NCBI GenBank assembly: GCA_046294265.1
Contig: JBKBKC010000010.1
Location: forward strand, 62,001-126,000
Length of the DNA stretch: 64,000 nucleotides
Reading direction: 5' to 3'
Source of the DNA: JBKBKC01 sp046294265
Lineage (GTDB): Bacteria > Pseudomonadota > Alphaproteobacteria > Rhodobacterales > Rhodobacteraceae
A program made the translations under genes and the position numbers. Shown piece by piece: positions 16,236 through 25,113 of the stretch. The notes under the pieces are model-generated. The model was not told where the DNA came from, made no database searches, and was given only the letters and a program-made list of their open reading frames with translations. Numbering within the stretch: the first letter of the stretch is position 1; every line of letters starts with the position of its first letter.

Positions 16236-17246
16236 GTGGCGGGGGCGGCGGGGGCGGGATTTGTGGATCACGGGCAGGCGACAGGGCAGGCGGATCACGG
16301 CGGCGGCGTCGATGCGGCGGTGCTGCGCTGGGGTGGCGCGCGGGCCGACTGGATCGACCTTTCGACCGGGATCAACCCGCAGCCCTGGCCCCTGCCCGAT
16401 TTCGCCCCGCAGGACTGGACCGCCCTGCCCGACCGAGAGGCGGAGGCGGCGGCGGTCCTCGCCGCGCGGGCGTTCTGGGGCGTGCCCGACGGGGCGGCGG
16501 TGCTGGCGGCCCCCGGCGCCTCGGCGCTGATCGCGCGGGTTCCGGCGCTGATGCCTGCGCTGATGCCTGCGGGGCGGGTGCTGATCCCCGGGCCCACCTA
16601 CAACGAGCATGGGCGGGCCTTTGGCGCGGCGGGCTGGCAGGCGGTGGCGACGGGTCCGGCAGAGGCCCGCGTGCTGGTGCATCCGAACAATCCCTGCGGG
16701 CGCGTCTGGCCGGCCGAGGAGGCGGCGCAGGGTCTGGCACCCGGCGGGATGCTGGTGATCGACGAAAGTTTTTGCGACGTGATGCCCGCGGCCTCGCTGA
16801 TCGGGCTGGCAGCGCGGCCGGGGGTTCTCGTGCTGAAAAGCTTTGGCAAGTTCTGGGGGCTGGCGGGCCTGCGGCTGGGGTTCGTGGCGGGCGATCCGGC
16901 GCTGGTGGCGGGGCTGGCGGCGATGCTGGGGCCATGGCCGGTGTCGGGGCCTGCGCTGCGGGTGGCGGCGGGGGCGCTGGCGGATGAGGGCTGGGCCGCG
17001 GCCACGCGGGCGCGGCTGGCGACGGATGCGGCGCGGCTGGATGCGCTGATGGCCGCGCGGGGGGCGCAGTTCGCGGGGGGCACCTCGCTGTTCCGGCTGT
17101 ATCGGGTGCAGGATGCCCGGGCCTGGCACGACCGTCTGGCGCGGGCGCGCATCCTGAGCCGGGTGTTCCCCTACCGGGCCGACTGGCTGCGCCTCGGCCT
17201 GCCCGGATCGTCCGAAGGCTGGGCCCGGCTGGAGGCCGCGCTGTGA
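16236..17246 (+). CDS. cobC: CobC/CobD-type threonine-phosphate decarboxylase (cobalamin)
   Basis: PLP enzyme of the aminotransferase fold that supplies (R)-1-amino-2-propanol phosphate for the B12 nucleotide loop. 336 residues from GTG 16236; GTG 16263 is an equally possible start. Motifs: DHGGGVDAAVLRWG near the N-terminus, HPNNPCGRVW with Asn152, VIDESF with Asp176, and the Schiff-base lysine in VLKSFGKFWGLAGLRLGF. It is coupled to cbiB by GTGA, and the two genes work in adjacent steps. Confidence 0.88.
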   Translation: MAGAAGAGFVDHGQATGQADHGGGVDAAVLRWGGARADWIDLSTGINPQPWPLPDFAPQDWTALPDREAEAAAVLAARAFWGVPDGAAVLAAPGASALIARVPALMPALMPAGRVLIPGPTYNEHGRAFGAAGWQAVATGPAEARVLVHPNNPCGRVWPAEEAAQGLAPGGMLVIDESFCDVMPAASLIGLAARPGVLVLKSFGKFWGLAGLRLGFVAGDPALVAGLAAMLGPWPVSGPALRVAAGALADEGWAAATRARLATDAARLDALMAARGAQFAGGTSLFRLYRVQDARAWHDRLARARILSRVFPYRADWLRLGLPGSSEGWARLEAAL

Positions 17247-18151
17247 GTGCGGCGCTCTTGATCCCCGCTCTGTTGCTGGATGCGGCGTTGGGTGAGCCGC
17301 GATGGCTCTGGTCGCGCGCGCCGCATCCGGCGGTGGTGATGGGGCGGGCGGTGGGCTGGCTGGACGCGCGGCTGAACCGGGGTGCGGCGCGGCGGGCGCG
17401 GGGGGCGCTGGCGGTGCTGGCGCTGGTGCTGGGGGCGGGGGTGATCGGCGCGGGCATCGCCGCCGTGCCGGATGGCGGGGTGCTGGAGGTGCTGGCGGCG
17501 GCGATCCTTCTGGCGCAGCGGTCGCTGGCCGATCATGTGGCGGCGGTGGCCCATGCCCTGCGCGGCGGGCTGGCAGAGGGGCGGCGCGCGGTGGCGATGA
17601 TCGTGGGGCGCGACACGGCTGCGATGACCGAGGCCGAGGTGGCCCGCGCCGCCATCGAGAGTGCCGCAGAGAACCTGTCGGACGGCGTGGTGGCCCCGGC
17701 GTTCTGGTTCCTGCTGGCGGGCCTGCCGGGCATCCTGATCTACAAGGCGGTGAACACCGCCGACAGCATGATCGGCCACCGCACCCCCCGGCATGAGGCC
17801 TTTGGCTGGGCGGCGGCGCGGCTGGACGATGTGCTGAACTGGGTGCCCGCGCGGATCACCGCCGCACTGATGGCGGCAGCGAGCAGCTGGTTCCACGCGG
17901 GCCCCATCCTGCGCGACGCGCCCTTGCACCGCAGCCCGAATGCCGGCTGGCCCGAGGCCGCGATGGCGGTGGTGCTGGACCTGTCGCTGTCAGGCCCGCG
18001 CGCCTATCACGGGGTGCGCAGCGATTTCCCCTGGGTCTGGCCCGAGGGGCGGCGGGATGCGGGGCCCGGCGACATCGACCGCGCGGTGGCCGTGCTGTGG
18101 CGGACCTGGGTGCTGATGCTGGGGCTGGTGGTGCTGGTCGCGGTGGGCTGA
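17243..18151 (+). CDS. cbiB: Adenosylcobinamide-phosphate synthase
   Basis: Integral membrane enzyme that attaches aminopropanol (phosphate) to adenosylcobyric acid. 302 residues with several hydrophobic segments and the signature ESAAENLSDGVVAPAFWF, followed by YKAVNTADSMIGHR and RLDDVLNWVPARITA. GTG 17243 overlaps the cobC stop. Other cob genes are not in the window, so this pair is detached from the rest of the pathway. Confidence 0.93.
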   Translation: MSAALLIPALLLDAALGEPRWLWSRAPHPAVVMGRAVGWLDARLNRGAARRARGALAVLALVLGAGVIGAGIAAVPDGGVLEVLAAAILLAQRSLADHVAAVAHALRGGLAEGRRAVAMIVGRDTAAMTEAEVARAAIESAAENLSDGVVAPAFWFLLAGLPGILIYKAVNTADSMIGHRTPRHEAFGWAAARLDDVLNWVPARITAALMAAASSWFHAGPILRDAPLHRSPNAGWPEAAMAVVLDLSLSGPRAYHGVRSDFPWVWPEGRRDAGPGDIDRAVAVLWRTWVLMLGLVVLVAVG

Positions 18152-18162
18152 GGGCGCGCAAA

Positions 18163-18200
18163 CTTTGCAATTGCAAAGAGCGCGCCCCTGGCTTTGCAAA
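18163..18200 (+). promoter_or_regulatory. TTTGCAA palindrome plus a third half-site before the MFS gene
   Basis: CTTTGCAATTGCAAAG (18163-18178) is a perfect 16-bp palindrome, and a further CTTTGCAAA lies at 18192-18200. TTTGCAAA-type half-sites are known targets of ScfR-family acyl-CoA-sensing regulators such as PccR of Rhodobacter; the assignment here is by motif resemblance only. It sits between cbiB and the MFS transporter gene, about 120 bp before the latter. Confidence 0.5.
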
Positions 18201-18319
18201 TTTCCGGCTGATGCGAAACACGGCAAGCATGACTTGTCACAGTGCACCTGCGACGCGCAGGGTCGCAGGCAGGCCAGACGCCCTGACAGCGCAAGCGCCA
18301 GATGCGGCCAGAGGCAGCC

Positions 18320-19549
18320 ATGGCCATCCGATCCGTCCCCTTCTTCCTGCGGCACAGCCCGACCCCGAAGGTCGAGCATTTCGCCATTCTTGCGGGGCTG
18401 GAGGCTGCGGTGAGGGGCCTTCTGATCTCGGCCATGCCGCTCACGGTCTATGAGGCGCTGGGGACGGCGGCGGCCACCAGCCGGGCCTATTTCCTCGTGG
18501 GGGTGGTGGCGCTGCTCTGGGGGCTGATGGTGCCCTGGGCCACGCGGCATGTGCCGCGCCGCTGGGCCTATACCGGGGGCGGGGTCCTGTATCTGGTGGG
18601 CATGGCCTGCGCGGTGGCGGGGGGGCCGGTTCTGGTGCCGCTGGCCCTGCTGGCGATGGGGACGGCCACGGCGACCACCTTTGTCTGCCTGAACGCCTAT
18701 GTGTTGGACTATGTGGACCGCGCCGACCTGGGGCGCAGCCAGTCCACGCAGATGTTCTATTCGGCGCTCTCATGGGCAGTGGGGCCGGTGCTGGGGGTCT
18801 GGCTGCGCAGTCTGTGGGCGCCCGCGCCGTTCCTGCTGGCGGGGGTGTTCGCGGTGGCGCTGATCGCGGTGTTCTGGGTGCTGCGCCTGGGCAACGGGCG
18901 GCAGATCGCGCGGGCCAAGGGGCCTGCGCCGAACCCCGTGGCCTATCTGGGCCGGTTCCTGCGCCAGCCACGGCTGATCGCAGGATGGCTGTTCGCGGTG
19001 CTGCGGTCCTGCGGGTGGTGGGTTTATGTCGTCTATCTGCCGATCTTCTGCGTCGAGGCGGGGTTGGGCGACAAGGTGGCGGGGGTGGCGCTGTCGGTGT
19101 CAAACGCGATGCTGTTCACCACGCCCGCCATGCTGGCCTGGGCGCGGCGGCATTCGGTGCGGCGCGCGGTGCGGCTGGGCTTCGGGGCCTGCGGGGCGAT
19201 GTTCGTTCTGTCGGCGGCGGTGGCGCCCTGGCCCTGGGCGACGGTGGTGGCGATGATGGGCGCCTCTGTGTTTCTGGTGCTCCTCGATGTGGTGGGGGGC
19301 CTGCCCTTCCTGATGGCCGTGCGACCGTCCGAGCGGGTGGACATGGCGGCGGTTTATTCGTCGTTCCGCGACGTCTCGGGGATCGCGACGCCGGGGGTTG
19401 CCTGGCTCTTGCTGCTGGTCATGCCGCTGCCTGCGGTCTTTGCCGCCTGCGGGCTGGGCCTCGGGGCGGCCTGGGCGGTGGCGGGGCGGCTGCATCCGCG
19501 GCTGGGGTCAACGCGCCCCTCGCACGGATTGGCACTTCCGGCAGAATAG
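18320..19549 (+). CDS. MFS transporter
   Basis: 409 residues with about 12 hydrophobic segments in two halves and a central basic loop (NGRQIARAKGPAPN). Polar loop signatures such as TRHVPRRW follow the early helices. The substrate is unknown. ATG 18320 follows AGAGG; ATG 18302 would add six residues. The upstream TTTGCAA palindrome suggests dedicated regulation. It is not obviously linked in function to cbiB. Confidence 0.82.
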   Translation: MAIRSVPFFLRHSPTPKVEHFAILAGLEAAVRGLLISAMPLTVYEALGTAAATSRAYFLVGVVALLWGLMVPWATRHVPRRWAYTGGGVLYLVGMACAVAGGPVLVPLALLAMGTATATTFVCLNAYVLDYVDRADLGRSQSTQMFYSALSWAVGPVLGVWLRSLWAPAPFLLAGVFAVALIAVFWVLRLGNGRQIARAKGPAPNPVAYLGRFLRQPRLIAGWLFAVLRSCGWWVYVVYLPIFCVEAGLGDKVAGVALSVSNAMLFTTPAMLAWARRHSVRRAVRLGFGACGAMFVLSAAVAPWPWATVVAMMGASVFLVLLDVVGGLPFLMAVRPSERVDMAAVYSSFRDVSGIATPGVAWLLLLVMPLPAVFAACGLGLGAAWAVAGRLHPRLGSTRPSHGLALPAE

Positions 19550-19591
19550 GGCGCTTGGCAGGCACGGCCAGTTGGGGTTAGCGTTCGCCCC

Positions 19592-20269
19592 ATGCGCGCG
19601 CTGCTGTCCCGATTGTCCGCCCGAGACTGGCTGATCGTGATCGCCGGTCTGGCGGTCGTGCTGGGGATCGAGATGGCCAAGCCGCCGGCCCCGGCGGCAG
19701 CGGTCCCCGACCCGGAGCCACTGCAGGTGGCGGCCCCCTCCGGCCCGCCGGTGTTCTATCCCGAGGCCGCGCGGCGGCTGGTGCGGGATGTGGCCGGGCT
19801 GAGTGCGCGTCAGCGCGGAAAACTGGACGAGGCGATGGCCGAAGCGCCCTATTTCACCGCCTTTGCGGCGGGGCCGGAGGGGGCCTATGGCTGGGCGCGC
19901 GGGTATTCGACGCGGTCTGCCGCGCGGGTGGCCGCGCTGACAGCCTGTTCGCGCGGCGGGGCGGCCTGCCGCCTTGTGGCCGAGGTCGTGCCGCAGGCCA
20001 TGCCCGAGGCGGGGTCCGCGGCGGGCGAGAACAGCCTCAGCTTTGACCAGGCGGAGGCGTTCCGCCGGATCGAGCGGGCGCTTGGCCCACGCACCTTTGT
20101 CCGCTCGCTGGACGGGGCCTGGGCGACGGGGCGGGCCGCCACGGCCGATGCCGCCGTGGCCGATGCGGTCTTGCGCTGCGAGGGCGTGCGGAAGGTGCAT
20201 GACGACCTGCCGCCGATGCCCTGCGAGGCGATCGCGGTCTGGGAAAACGATCTGTTGCCGCCGCGCTGA
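19592..20269 (+). CDS. Uncharacterised membrane-anchored protein, DUF4189-like core
   Basis: 225 residues. One N-terminal membrane segment (about 12-30) is followed by a Pro/Ala linker. The next part reads AYGWARGYSTRSAARVAALTAC...AACRLV (about 98-130), a pattern reminiscent of the DUF4189 family (repeated Ala, paired Cys). A second Cys pair (CEGV...MPCEAIAV) sits near the C-terminus, suggesting a periplasmic disulfide-bonded protein. It precedes motB by 100 bp. No function can be assigned. Confidence 0.7.
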   Translation: MRALLSRLSARDWLIVIAGLAVVLGIEMAKPPAPAAAVPDPEPLQVAAPSGPPVFYPEAARRLVRDVAGLSARQRGKLDEAMAEAPYFTAFAAGPEGAYGWARGYSTRSAARVAALTACSRGGAACRLVAEVVPQAMPEAGSAAGENSLSFDQAEAFRRIERALGPRTFVRSLDGAWATGRAATADAAVADAVLRCEGVRKVHDDLPPMPCEAIAVWENDLLPPR

Positions 20270-20309
20270 TGCCCTCGACGTCCGGGGAAATTGTCTTGCA
20301 ATTGACCGG

Positions 20310-20324
20310 TTAAGGGTTGGTTGA
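20310..20324 (+). promoter_or_regulatory. CtrA-like box upstream of motB
   Basis: TTAA-N7-TTGA, one mismatch from the TTAA-N7-TTAA CtrA consensus, 46 bp before the chosen motB start. A TAGGGC hexamer lies 11 bp downstream and could be the -10. Confidence 0.45.
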
Positions 20325-20370
20325 GCTTGCCCTGCTAGGGCTTATGCCGGGTGTTGGATCGGGTGTATGG

Positions 20371-21207
20371 ATGGCCGGGCAAGCGAATGCCGCGCCAGTC
20401 ATCATCAAGCGGAAGAAGATCATCGTCGGCGGCGGCCACCACGGGGGGGCGTGGAAGGTTGCCTATGCCGATTTCGTGACGGCCATGATGGCCTTCTTCA
20501 TGCTGATGTGGCTGCTGAACGCGACGACGGAAAAACAGCGCAAGGGGCTTGCGGATTACTTCAACCCGACGATTCCGGTGAACCGTATCTCGGGCGGGGG
20601 GGACGGCGCCTTTGGCGGTGACAGCGTGTTCGCCGACCAGGCGCTGGCGCGCGACGGGTCGGGGGCCGAGAACATGCGCCCGACCGAGGCGAACGAGGCG
20701 CGCGGCGATGCCGGAATGTCCGATACTGGCGATAGCGTTGCCCGCCAGAAGGACGACCTTGAAAAAGCGCTGCGCGCGCGGGCTGGCGAAAGCATGACGA
20801 TGGAACGCGCATTGCGCCATGTCGTGACCCGGGTAACCGACGAGGGGCTGGTGATCGAACTGTTCGATCTGCCAGGAACGCCCCTGTTCGACGGCCAGAC
20901 CGCCGAACCGAGCCCGGTGATGCGGGACATCGCGGCCCTGCTGGCGGAGGTGCTGGAGGTCACCGCAAATCCGCTGGCGCTGAACGGGCATGTGCGGGCG
21001 CTGCCGGTCGTGCTGATCGAAAACCCGGTCTGGGCGCTGTCGGCGGCGCGCGCGCAGGCGCTGCGCGGGGTGCTGGAGGGCGCAGGCATGCCCGCGGCGC
21101 GGATCAGCCGCCTGAGCGGCTTTGCCGACCGCAAGCCGGTCACGCCCGATCCTTCGGCGGTGCGCAACAACCGGATGGAGGTCGTGCTCTTGCGCCGCGA
21201 CCGCTAG
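20371..21207 (+). CDS. motB: Flagellar motor stator protein MotB
   Basis: Peptidoglycan-anchoring stator subunit. From ATG 20371, 278 residues: a basic N-terminus (IIKRKKIIVGG), one membrane helix with the proton-binding Asp34 in AYADFVTAMMAFFMLMWLL, a plug-like stretch, and a C-terminal OmpA-like domain (LNGHV..., RAQALRGVLEGAGM..., NNRMEVVLL). Upstream in-frame TTG 20317 and ATG 20344 are less likely starts. It is unusually separated from motA, which lies 11 kb away. Confidence 0.92.
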   Translation: MAGQANAAPVIIKRKKIIVGGGHHGGAWKVAYADFVTAMMAFFMLMWLLNATTEKQRKGLADYFNPTIPVNRISGGGDGAFGGDSVFADQALARDGSGAENMRPTEANEARGDAGMSDTGDSVARQKDDLEKALRARAGESMTMERALRHVVTRVTDEGLVIELFDLPGTPLFDGQTAEPSPVMRDIAALLAEVLEVTANPLALNGHVRALPVVLIENPVWALSAARAQALRGVLEGAGMPAARISRLSGFADRKPVTPDPSAVRNNRMEVVLLRRDR

Positions 21208-21230
21208 GCAAATCCGTCGAATGCACCGCA

Positions 21231-21267
21231 TTAACCGGATGTTAGGCTAATCTTAGCCGCTTCTTAA
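21231..21267 (+). promoter_or_regulatory. Two CtrA-like boxes upstream of flgE
   Basis: TTAA-N7-TTAG at 21231-21245 and TTAG-N7-TTAA at 21253-21267, each one mismatch from TTAA-N7-TTAA, in the 122-bp motB-flgE spacer. Such AT-rich words are rare in this GC-rich window. Confidence 0.55.
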
Positions 21268-21329
21268 GCCGCCGCGCGGATGGTCACGGGCAACCATTGC
21301 GCCGCAGCAACAAGAAGGGTGCCATACCG

Positions 21330-22634
21330 ATGACGATTTCCTCCTCGTTCAACGCCGGGGTGGCGGGGCTCAATGCCAACGCGACACGCCTTGCTACGAT
21401 TTCCGACAACATCGCGAACTCCGCGACCTACGGCTACCGACGGGCGGAGGCCGATTTTCATTCGGTGGTGATCAACGGCGCCGGCCCCACCACTTATTCC
21501 GCCGGGGGTGTCCGGGTCTCGACCGCGCGGCTGATTGACGAGCGGGGGTCGCTCATCGCCACGTCGAACCCCACCGACATCGCCATCGACGGGCGCGGGT
21601 TCCTGCCCGTCACGACCATCGGCGCCGCGACCGCCGGGAACGGCTCCTACCCGATCACGCTGGCTACCACCGGGTCTTTCCGCCCGGACGCGAACGGCGT
21701 GCTGCGGACCACGACGGGTGAGGTTCTGATGGGCTGGCCCGCAGGAAATGACGGCACGATCGGGAACGTTCCGCGCGACTCGATGGCGGGCCTCGTGCCC
21801 GTGCGGATCAGTTCCAGCGAATATGTGGGCAATCCAAGCACAGAACTTGGGCTGGGCGTGAACCTGCCCGCCACCGCCACCACCGCCGGGGCCGCCGGGG
21901 GCCCGGTCAGCCTTGGCGTCGAATATTTCGGCAACCTCGGCACGGCCGAGACGCTGAGCTTTGAATTCACCCCGATCGTGCCGATGACGGGATCGTCGAA
22001 CCAGTGGACGATGCTTATTACCGACAGCGCGCTGGATGGGGCGAGCGTGGGCGAATATGTGCTGACCTTCGACGCAGGGCGCGCCAGCGGTGGCACGCTG
22101 GCCTCGGTCGCCACCGTCTCGGGCGGGGCCTATGACCCCGCCACCGGCCAGATCGGCCTGACGGTCGGGGGCGGCCCGCTGCAACTGACGCTGGGCGTTC
22201 CGGGCGCGGCCCAGGGCATGACGCAGCTGTCGGATACCTTTGCCCCAACCTCGATCACCAAGAACGGATCGCCCGTCGCCACGCTGACGGCGGTGGAGGT
22301 CGATCCGAACGGCAACCTGATGGCGATCTACGATCAGGGCTTCACGCGCCGCATCTATCAGATTCCCGTGGTCGATGTGCCCAATCCCAACGGCCTGGTC
22401 GCGCTGTCGAACCAGACCTACCAGATCTCGCCCAGGTCAGGTCCGTTCTATCTGTGGAACGCGGGCGACGGGCCGACCGGGTCGATGGTGGGGTTCAGCC
22501 GCGAGGAATCGGCGACCGATGTCGCCGCTGAACTCACCCAGCTCATCCAGACCCAGCGGGCCTATTCCTCCAACGCCAAGGTGATCCAGACGGTGGACGA
22601 AATGCTGCAGGAAACCACCAACATCAAACGCTGA
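21330..22634 (+). CDS. flgE: Flagellar hook protein FlgE
   Basis: 434 residues. The N-terminal rod/hook motif GLNANATRLATISDNIANSATYGYRR (about 14-39) and C-terminal LIQTQRAYSSNAKVIQTVDEM are the paired helices of axial proteins. The central part has DIAIDGRGFLPV, the FlgE/F/G core, and a Gly/Thr-rich surface domain. ATG 21330 follows AAGAAGGG. It is the first gene of flgE-flgK-flgL-flgI. Confidence 0.93.
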   Translation: MTISSSFNAGVAGLNANATRLATISDNIANSATYGYRRAEADFHSVVINGAGPTTYSAGGVRVSTARLIDERGSLIATSNPTDIAIDGRGFLPVTTIGAATAGNGSYPITLATTGSFRPDANGVLRTTTGEVLMGWPAGNDGTIGNVPRDSMAGLVPVRISSSEYVGNPSTELGLGVNLPATATTAGAAGGPVSLGVEYFGNLGTAETLSFEFTPIVPMTGSSNQWTMLITDSALDGASVGEYVLTFDAGRASGGTLASVATVSGGAYDPATGQIGLTVGGGPLQLTLGVPGAAQGMTQLSDTFAPTSITKNGSPVATLTAVEVDPNGNLMAIYDQGFTRRIYQIPVVDVPNPNGLVALSNQTYQISPRSGPFYLWNAGDGPTGSMVGFSREESATDVAAELTQLIQTQRAYSSNAKVIQTVDEMLQETTNIKR

Positions 22635-22648
22635 GGGGAGTAGGATAG

Positions 22649-24106
22649 ATGTCGATCTCCGCCGCGATGTCGAACGCGCTGTCCGGGCTCAATGCGGCCT
22701 CGCGGCAGGCGGGGGCGGTGTCGTCGAACATCGCCAATGCGCTGAACGAAAACTACGCCCGACGCGAAGTCGCGCTGACCGCGCGCCGGGTCGGCTCCAC
22801 GGGCCAGGGCGTTCAGGTCACGGGGGTCGTGCGGATCACCGATCCGGTTGTGACTGGCGACCGGCGCACGGCGCAGGCGGCGGCAGCCGACCGCGGGACG
22901 CGGGCCGGGGCGCTGTTGCGCATCGAGCAGGCGCTCGGCAGCCCGGAAGATGCGGGATCGTTGACGGCACGCATCGCGGCTTTCGACGGCGCGCTGGTCG
23001 CCGCCGCCAGCCGCCCCGAGTCGGAGGCGCGGCTGGGGGCCGCTGCCGACGCCGCATCGGCCCTTGCCGCCACCCTGCGCCGGACAACGGCGGAGGTGCA
23101 GGCGGTGCGCAAGACCGCGGATGCCGGCATCGCGCAGGACGTCGCGCGGATCAACGCGGCACTGGAGGGAGTGGCGCATTTGAACGCGCAGATTCTGAAC
23201 CTCTCGGGCGGCGGACGCGACGCCAGCGCGCTGATGGACCAGCGGCAGGAACTGATCGACGGCATCGCGGCCCTCGTGCCGCTGCGCGAGATCGCGCGCG
23301 AAGGCGGGGTGGTCGCGCTTTACACCACGGGCGGGGCGGGGCTGCTGGACGGCACGCGGCCCGCCCGGCTGGAGTTTGCCGCCGCAGGCGTCATCACCGC
23401 CGAGATGACGCTGGCCAGCGGCGCGCTGTCGGGGCTTTCCCTGAACGGGCAGCCGGTGGCCACGGGCGATGACGGCATGTTCGCGGGGGGCGCGATGGCC
23501 GCCCGGTTTGCCCTGCGCGACGACCTGATGCCGCGCGTCCAGGCCGATCTTGACGCGCTGGCCCGTGACCTGATCGCGCGGTTCGAGGCACCAGGCCGCG
23601 ACCCGACGCTGACGCCGGGTGCCGCGGGCCTGTTCACCGACGAGGGTGCAGCACTCGACCCCGCGCTGACGCGGGGTCTGGCCGGGCGCATCACGCTGAA
23701 CGCTGCGGTGGACCGCGACCGGGGCGGCGCGGCCTGGCGCCTGCGCGACGGTCTGGCGGCTGCCGCCCCCGGGCCCAGCGGCGCCTCGGCCCTGCTGACC
23801 GCGCTCGGCGCCGCCTTGTCGGACCCGCGCGTGACCGCCGAAGGCAGCATGGCGGGAGGGCGCCGGGGCCTTGCGAACCTCGCCGCGCTGACCCTGTCGG
23901 GGCTCGCCACGGCACGGCTTTCGGCGGAGGCAGAGGCGAGCTTTACCGCCACGCGCGCCGATGCCCTGCGCGGCATGGAGCTTTCAGGCGGCATCGACAC
24001 TGACCGCGAGTTGCAGGACTTGCTGCTGATCGAGCGCGCCTATGGGGCCAATGCCCGCGTGGTGCAGACGGTGGACATGATGATCAAGACGCTACTGGAG
24101 ATCTGA
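22649..24106 (+). CDS. flgK: Hook-associated protein FlgK (HAP1)
   Basis: Hook-filament junction protein, 485 residues. N-terminal SNALSGLNAASRQAGAVSSNIANAL and C-terminal LLIERAYGANARVVQTVDMMIKTLLEI are the axial helices. It is 14 bp behind flgE and two bases before flgL. It has a short central region compared with enteric FlgK (~547 residues), as is common in Rhodobacterales. Confidence 0.93.
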   Translation: MSISAAMSNALSGLNAASRQAGAVSSNIANALNENYARREVALTARRVGSTGQGVQVTGVVRITDPVVTGDRRTAQAAAADRGTRAGALLRIEQALGSPEDAGSLTARIAAFDGALVAAASRPESEARLGAAADAASALAATLRRTTAEVQAVRKTADAGIAQDVARINAALEGVAHLNAQILNLSGGGRDASALMDQRQELIDGIAALVPLREIAREGGVVALYTTGGAGLLDGTRPARLEFAAAGVITAEMTLASGALSGLSLNGQPVATGDDGMFAGGAMAARFALRDDLMPRVQADLDALARDLIARFEAPGRDPTLTPGAAGLFTDEGAALDPALTRGLAGRITLNAAVDRDRGGAAWRLRDGLAAAAPGPSGASALLTALGAALSDPRVTAEGSMAGGRRGLANLAALTLSGLATARLSAEAEASFTATRADALRGMELSGGIDTDRELQDLLLIERAYGANARVVQTVDMMIKTLLEI

Positions 24107-24108
24107 GG

Positions 24109-25113
24109 ATGACCCATATCAGCCTGGGCGACATGGCGCAGGCCTTTGCGCTGCGCCGCGGCACTGGCGGCCTGAAGGCCGAGATCCGCCGCTTCTCGAC
24201 CGAGGTGACCACCGGTCGCGCGGCCGACAGCGCGCGCGCGGTGTCGGGAGATCTTGCACCGCTGGCGGCAATCGAAACCTCGCTGATCCGGGCGACGGGA
24301 TTTCGCGCGGTCACCTCCGAGGCCGCGCTGCTCGCCGCCGGGATGCAGCGCGTGCTGGAACATGTGGATGGCCGGGCGACGGCGCTGTCGTCGGGGCTGT
24401 TGCGGGCCTCGACCCTGGGCGATCCGACCAGCATCGACGCGATTGCGGCCGAGGGCGCGCAGGCCTTTGACACCGCGGTCTCGGCGCTGAACACGCGGCT
24501 GGGGGACCGGACGCTCTTTGCCGGCCAGGCCACGGGGGGGGCCGCGATTGCCGGGTCCGCCGCCATTCTGGACGCCGTCGCGGCCGCCGCCAGCGGGGCC
24601 GTCACAGCGGCCGCGGTGGAGACGGCGGTGCGCGGCTGGTTCAACGATCCCGCCGGGTTCGCGGCCCTCGCCTATCGCGGCGGCAATCCGCTCGACCCCG
24701 TGCCGGTCACGCCAGAGGACCGCGTGGAGATCGGGGTGACCGCCGCCGATCCTGCCCTCCGCGACACGCTGGCGGGGCTGGCCATGGCAGCGCTGCTGGA
24801 GCGCGGCCTGCCCTCGGGGGATCCGCAGGCGCGCGCCGATCTGGCCCGCCGTGCGGGTGTGCATCTGGCCGCCACGGCCACCGACCGGGCGGGGCTTGCG
24901 GCCCGCATCGGGGCGGCGGAGGCGCGGATCGAGACGGCCGCGCAGCGCAATGCCGCGGAAACCTCGGCGCTGGAGATCGCACGCGCCGGACTGCTGGTAG
25001 TGGATGACTATACCGCCGCGACCCGGCTGGAGGCCGCGCAGACGCAGCTCGAAACGCTCTATGCCGTCACCGCGCGCATGTCGCGCCTGTCCCTGGTGAA
25101 TTTCCTGCGATGA
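24109..25113 (+). CDS. flgL: Hook-associated protein FlgL (HAP3)
   Basis: 334 residues, flagellin-like. The N-terminal helix includes LKAEIRRFSTEVTTGRAADS, and the C-terminal helix carries AATRLEAAQTQLETLYAVTARMSRLSLVNFLR in two parts. The annotation rests on the weak flagellin-type termini and position after flgK. It ends in an ATGA overlap with flgI. Confidence 0.88.
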   Translation: MTHISLGDMAQAFALRRGTGGLKAEIRRFSTEVTTGRAADSARAVSGDLAPLAAIETSLIRATGFRAVTSEAALLAAGMQRVLEHVDGRATALSSGLLRASTLGDPTSIDAIAAEGAQAFDTAVSALNTRLGDRTLFAGQATGGAAIAGSAAILDAVAAAASGAVTAAAVETAVRGWFNDPAGFAALAYRGGNPLDPVPVTPEDRVEIGVTAADPALRDTLAGLAMAALLERGLPSGDPQARADLARRAGVHLAATATDRAGLAARIGAAEARIETAAQRNAAETSALEIARAGLLVVDDYTAATRLEAAQTQLETLYAVTARMSRLSLVNFLR

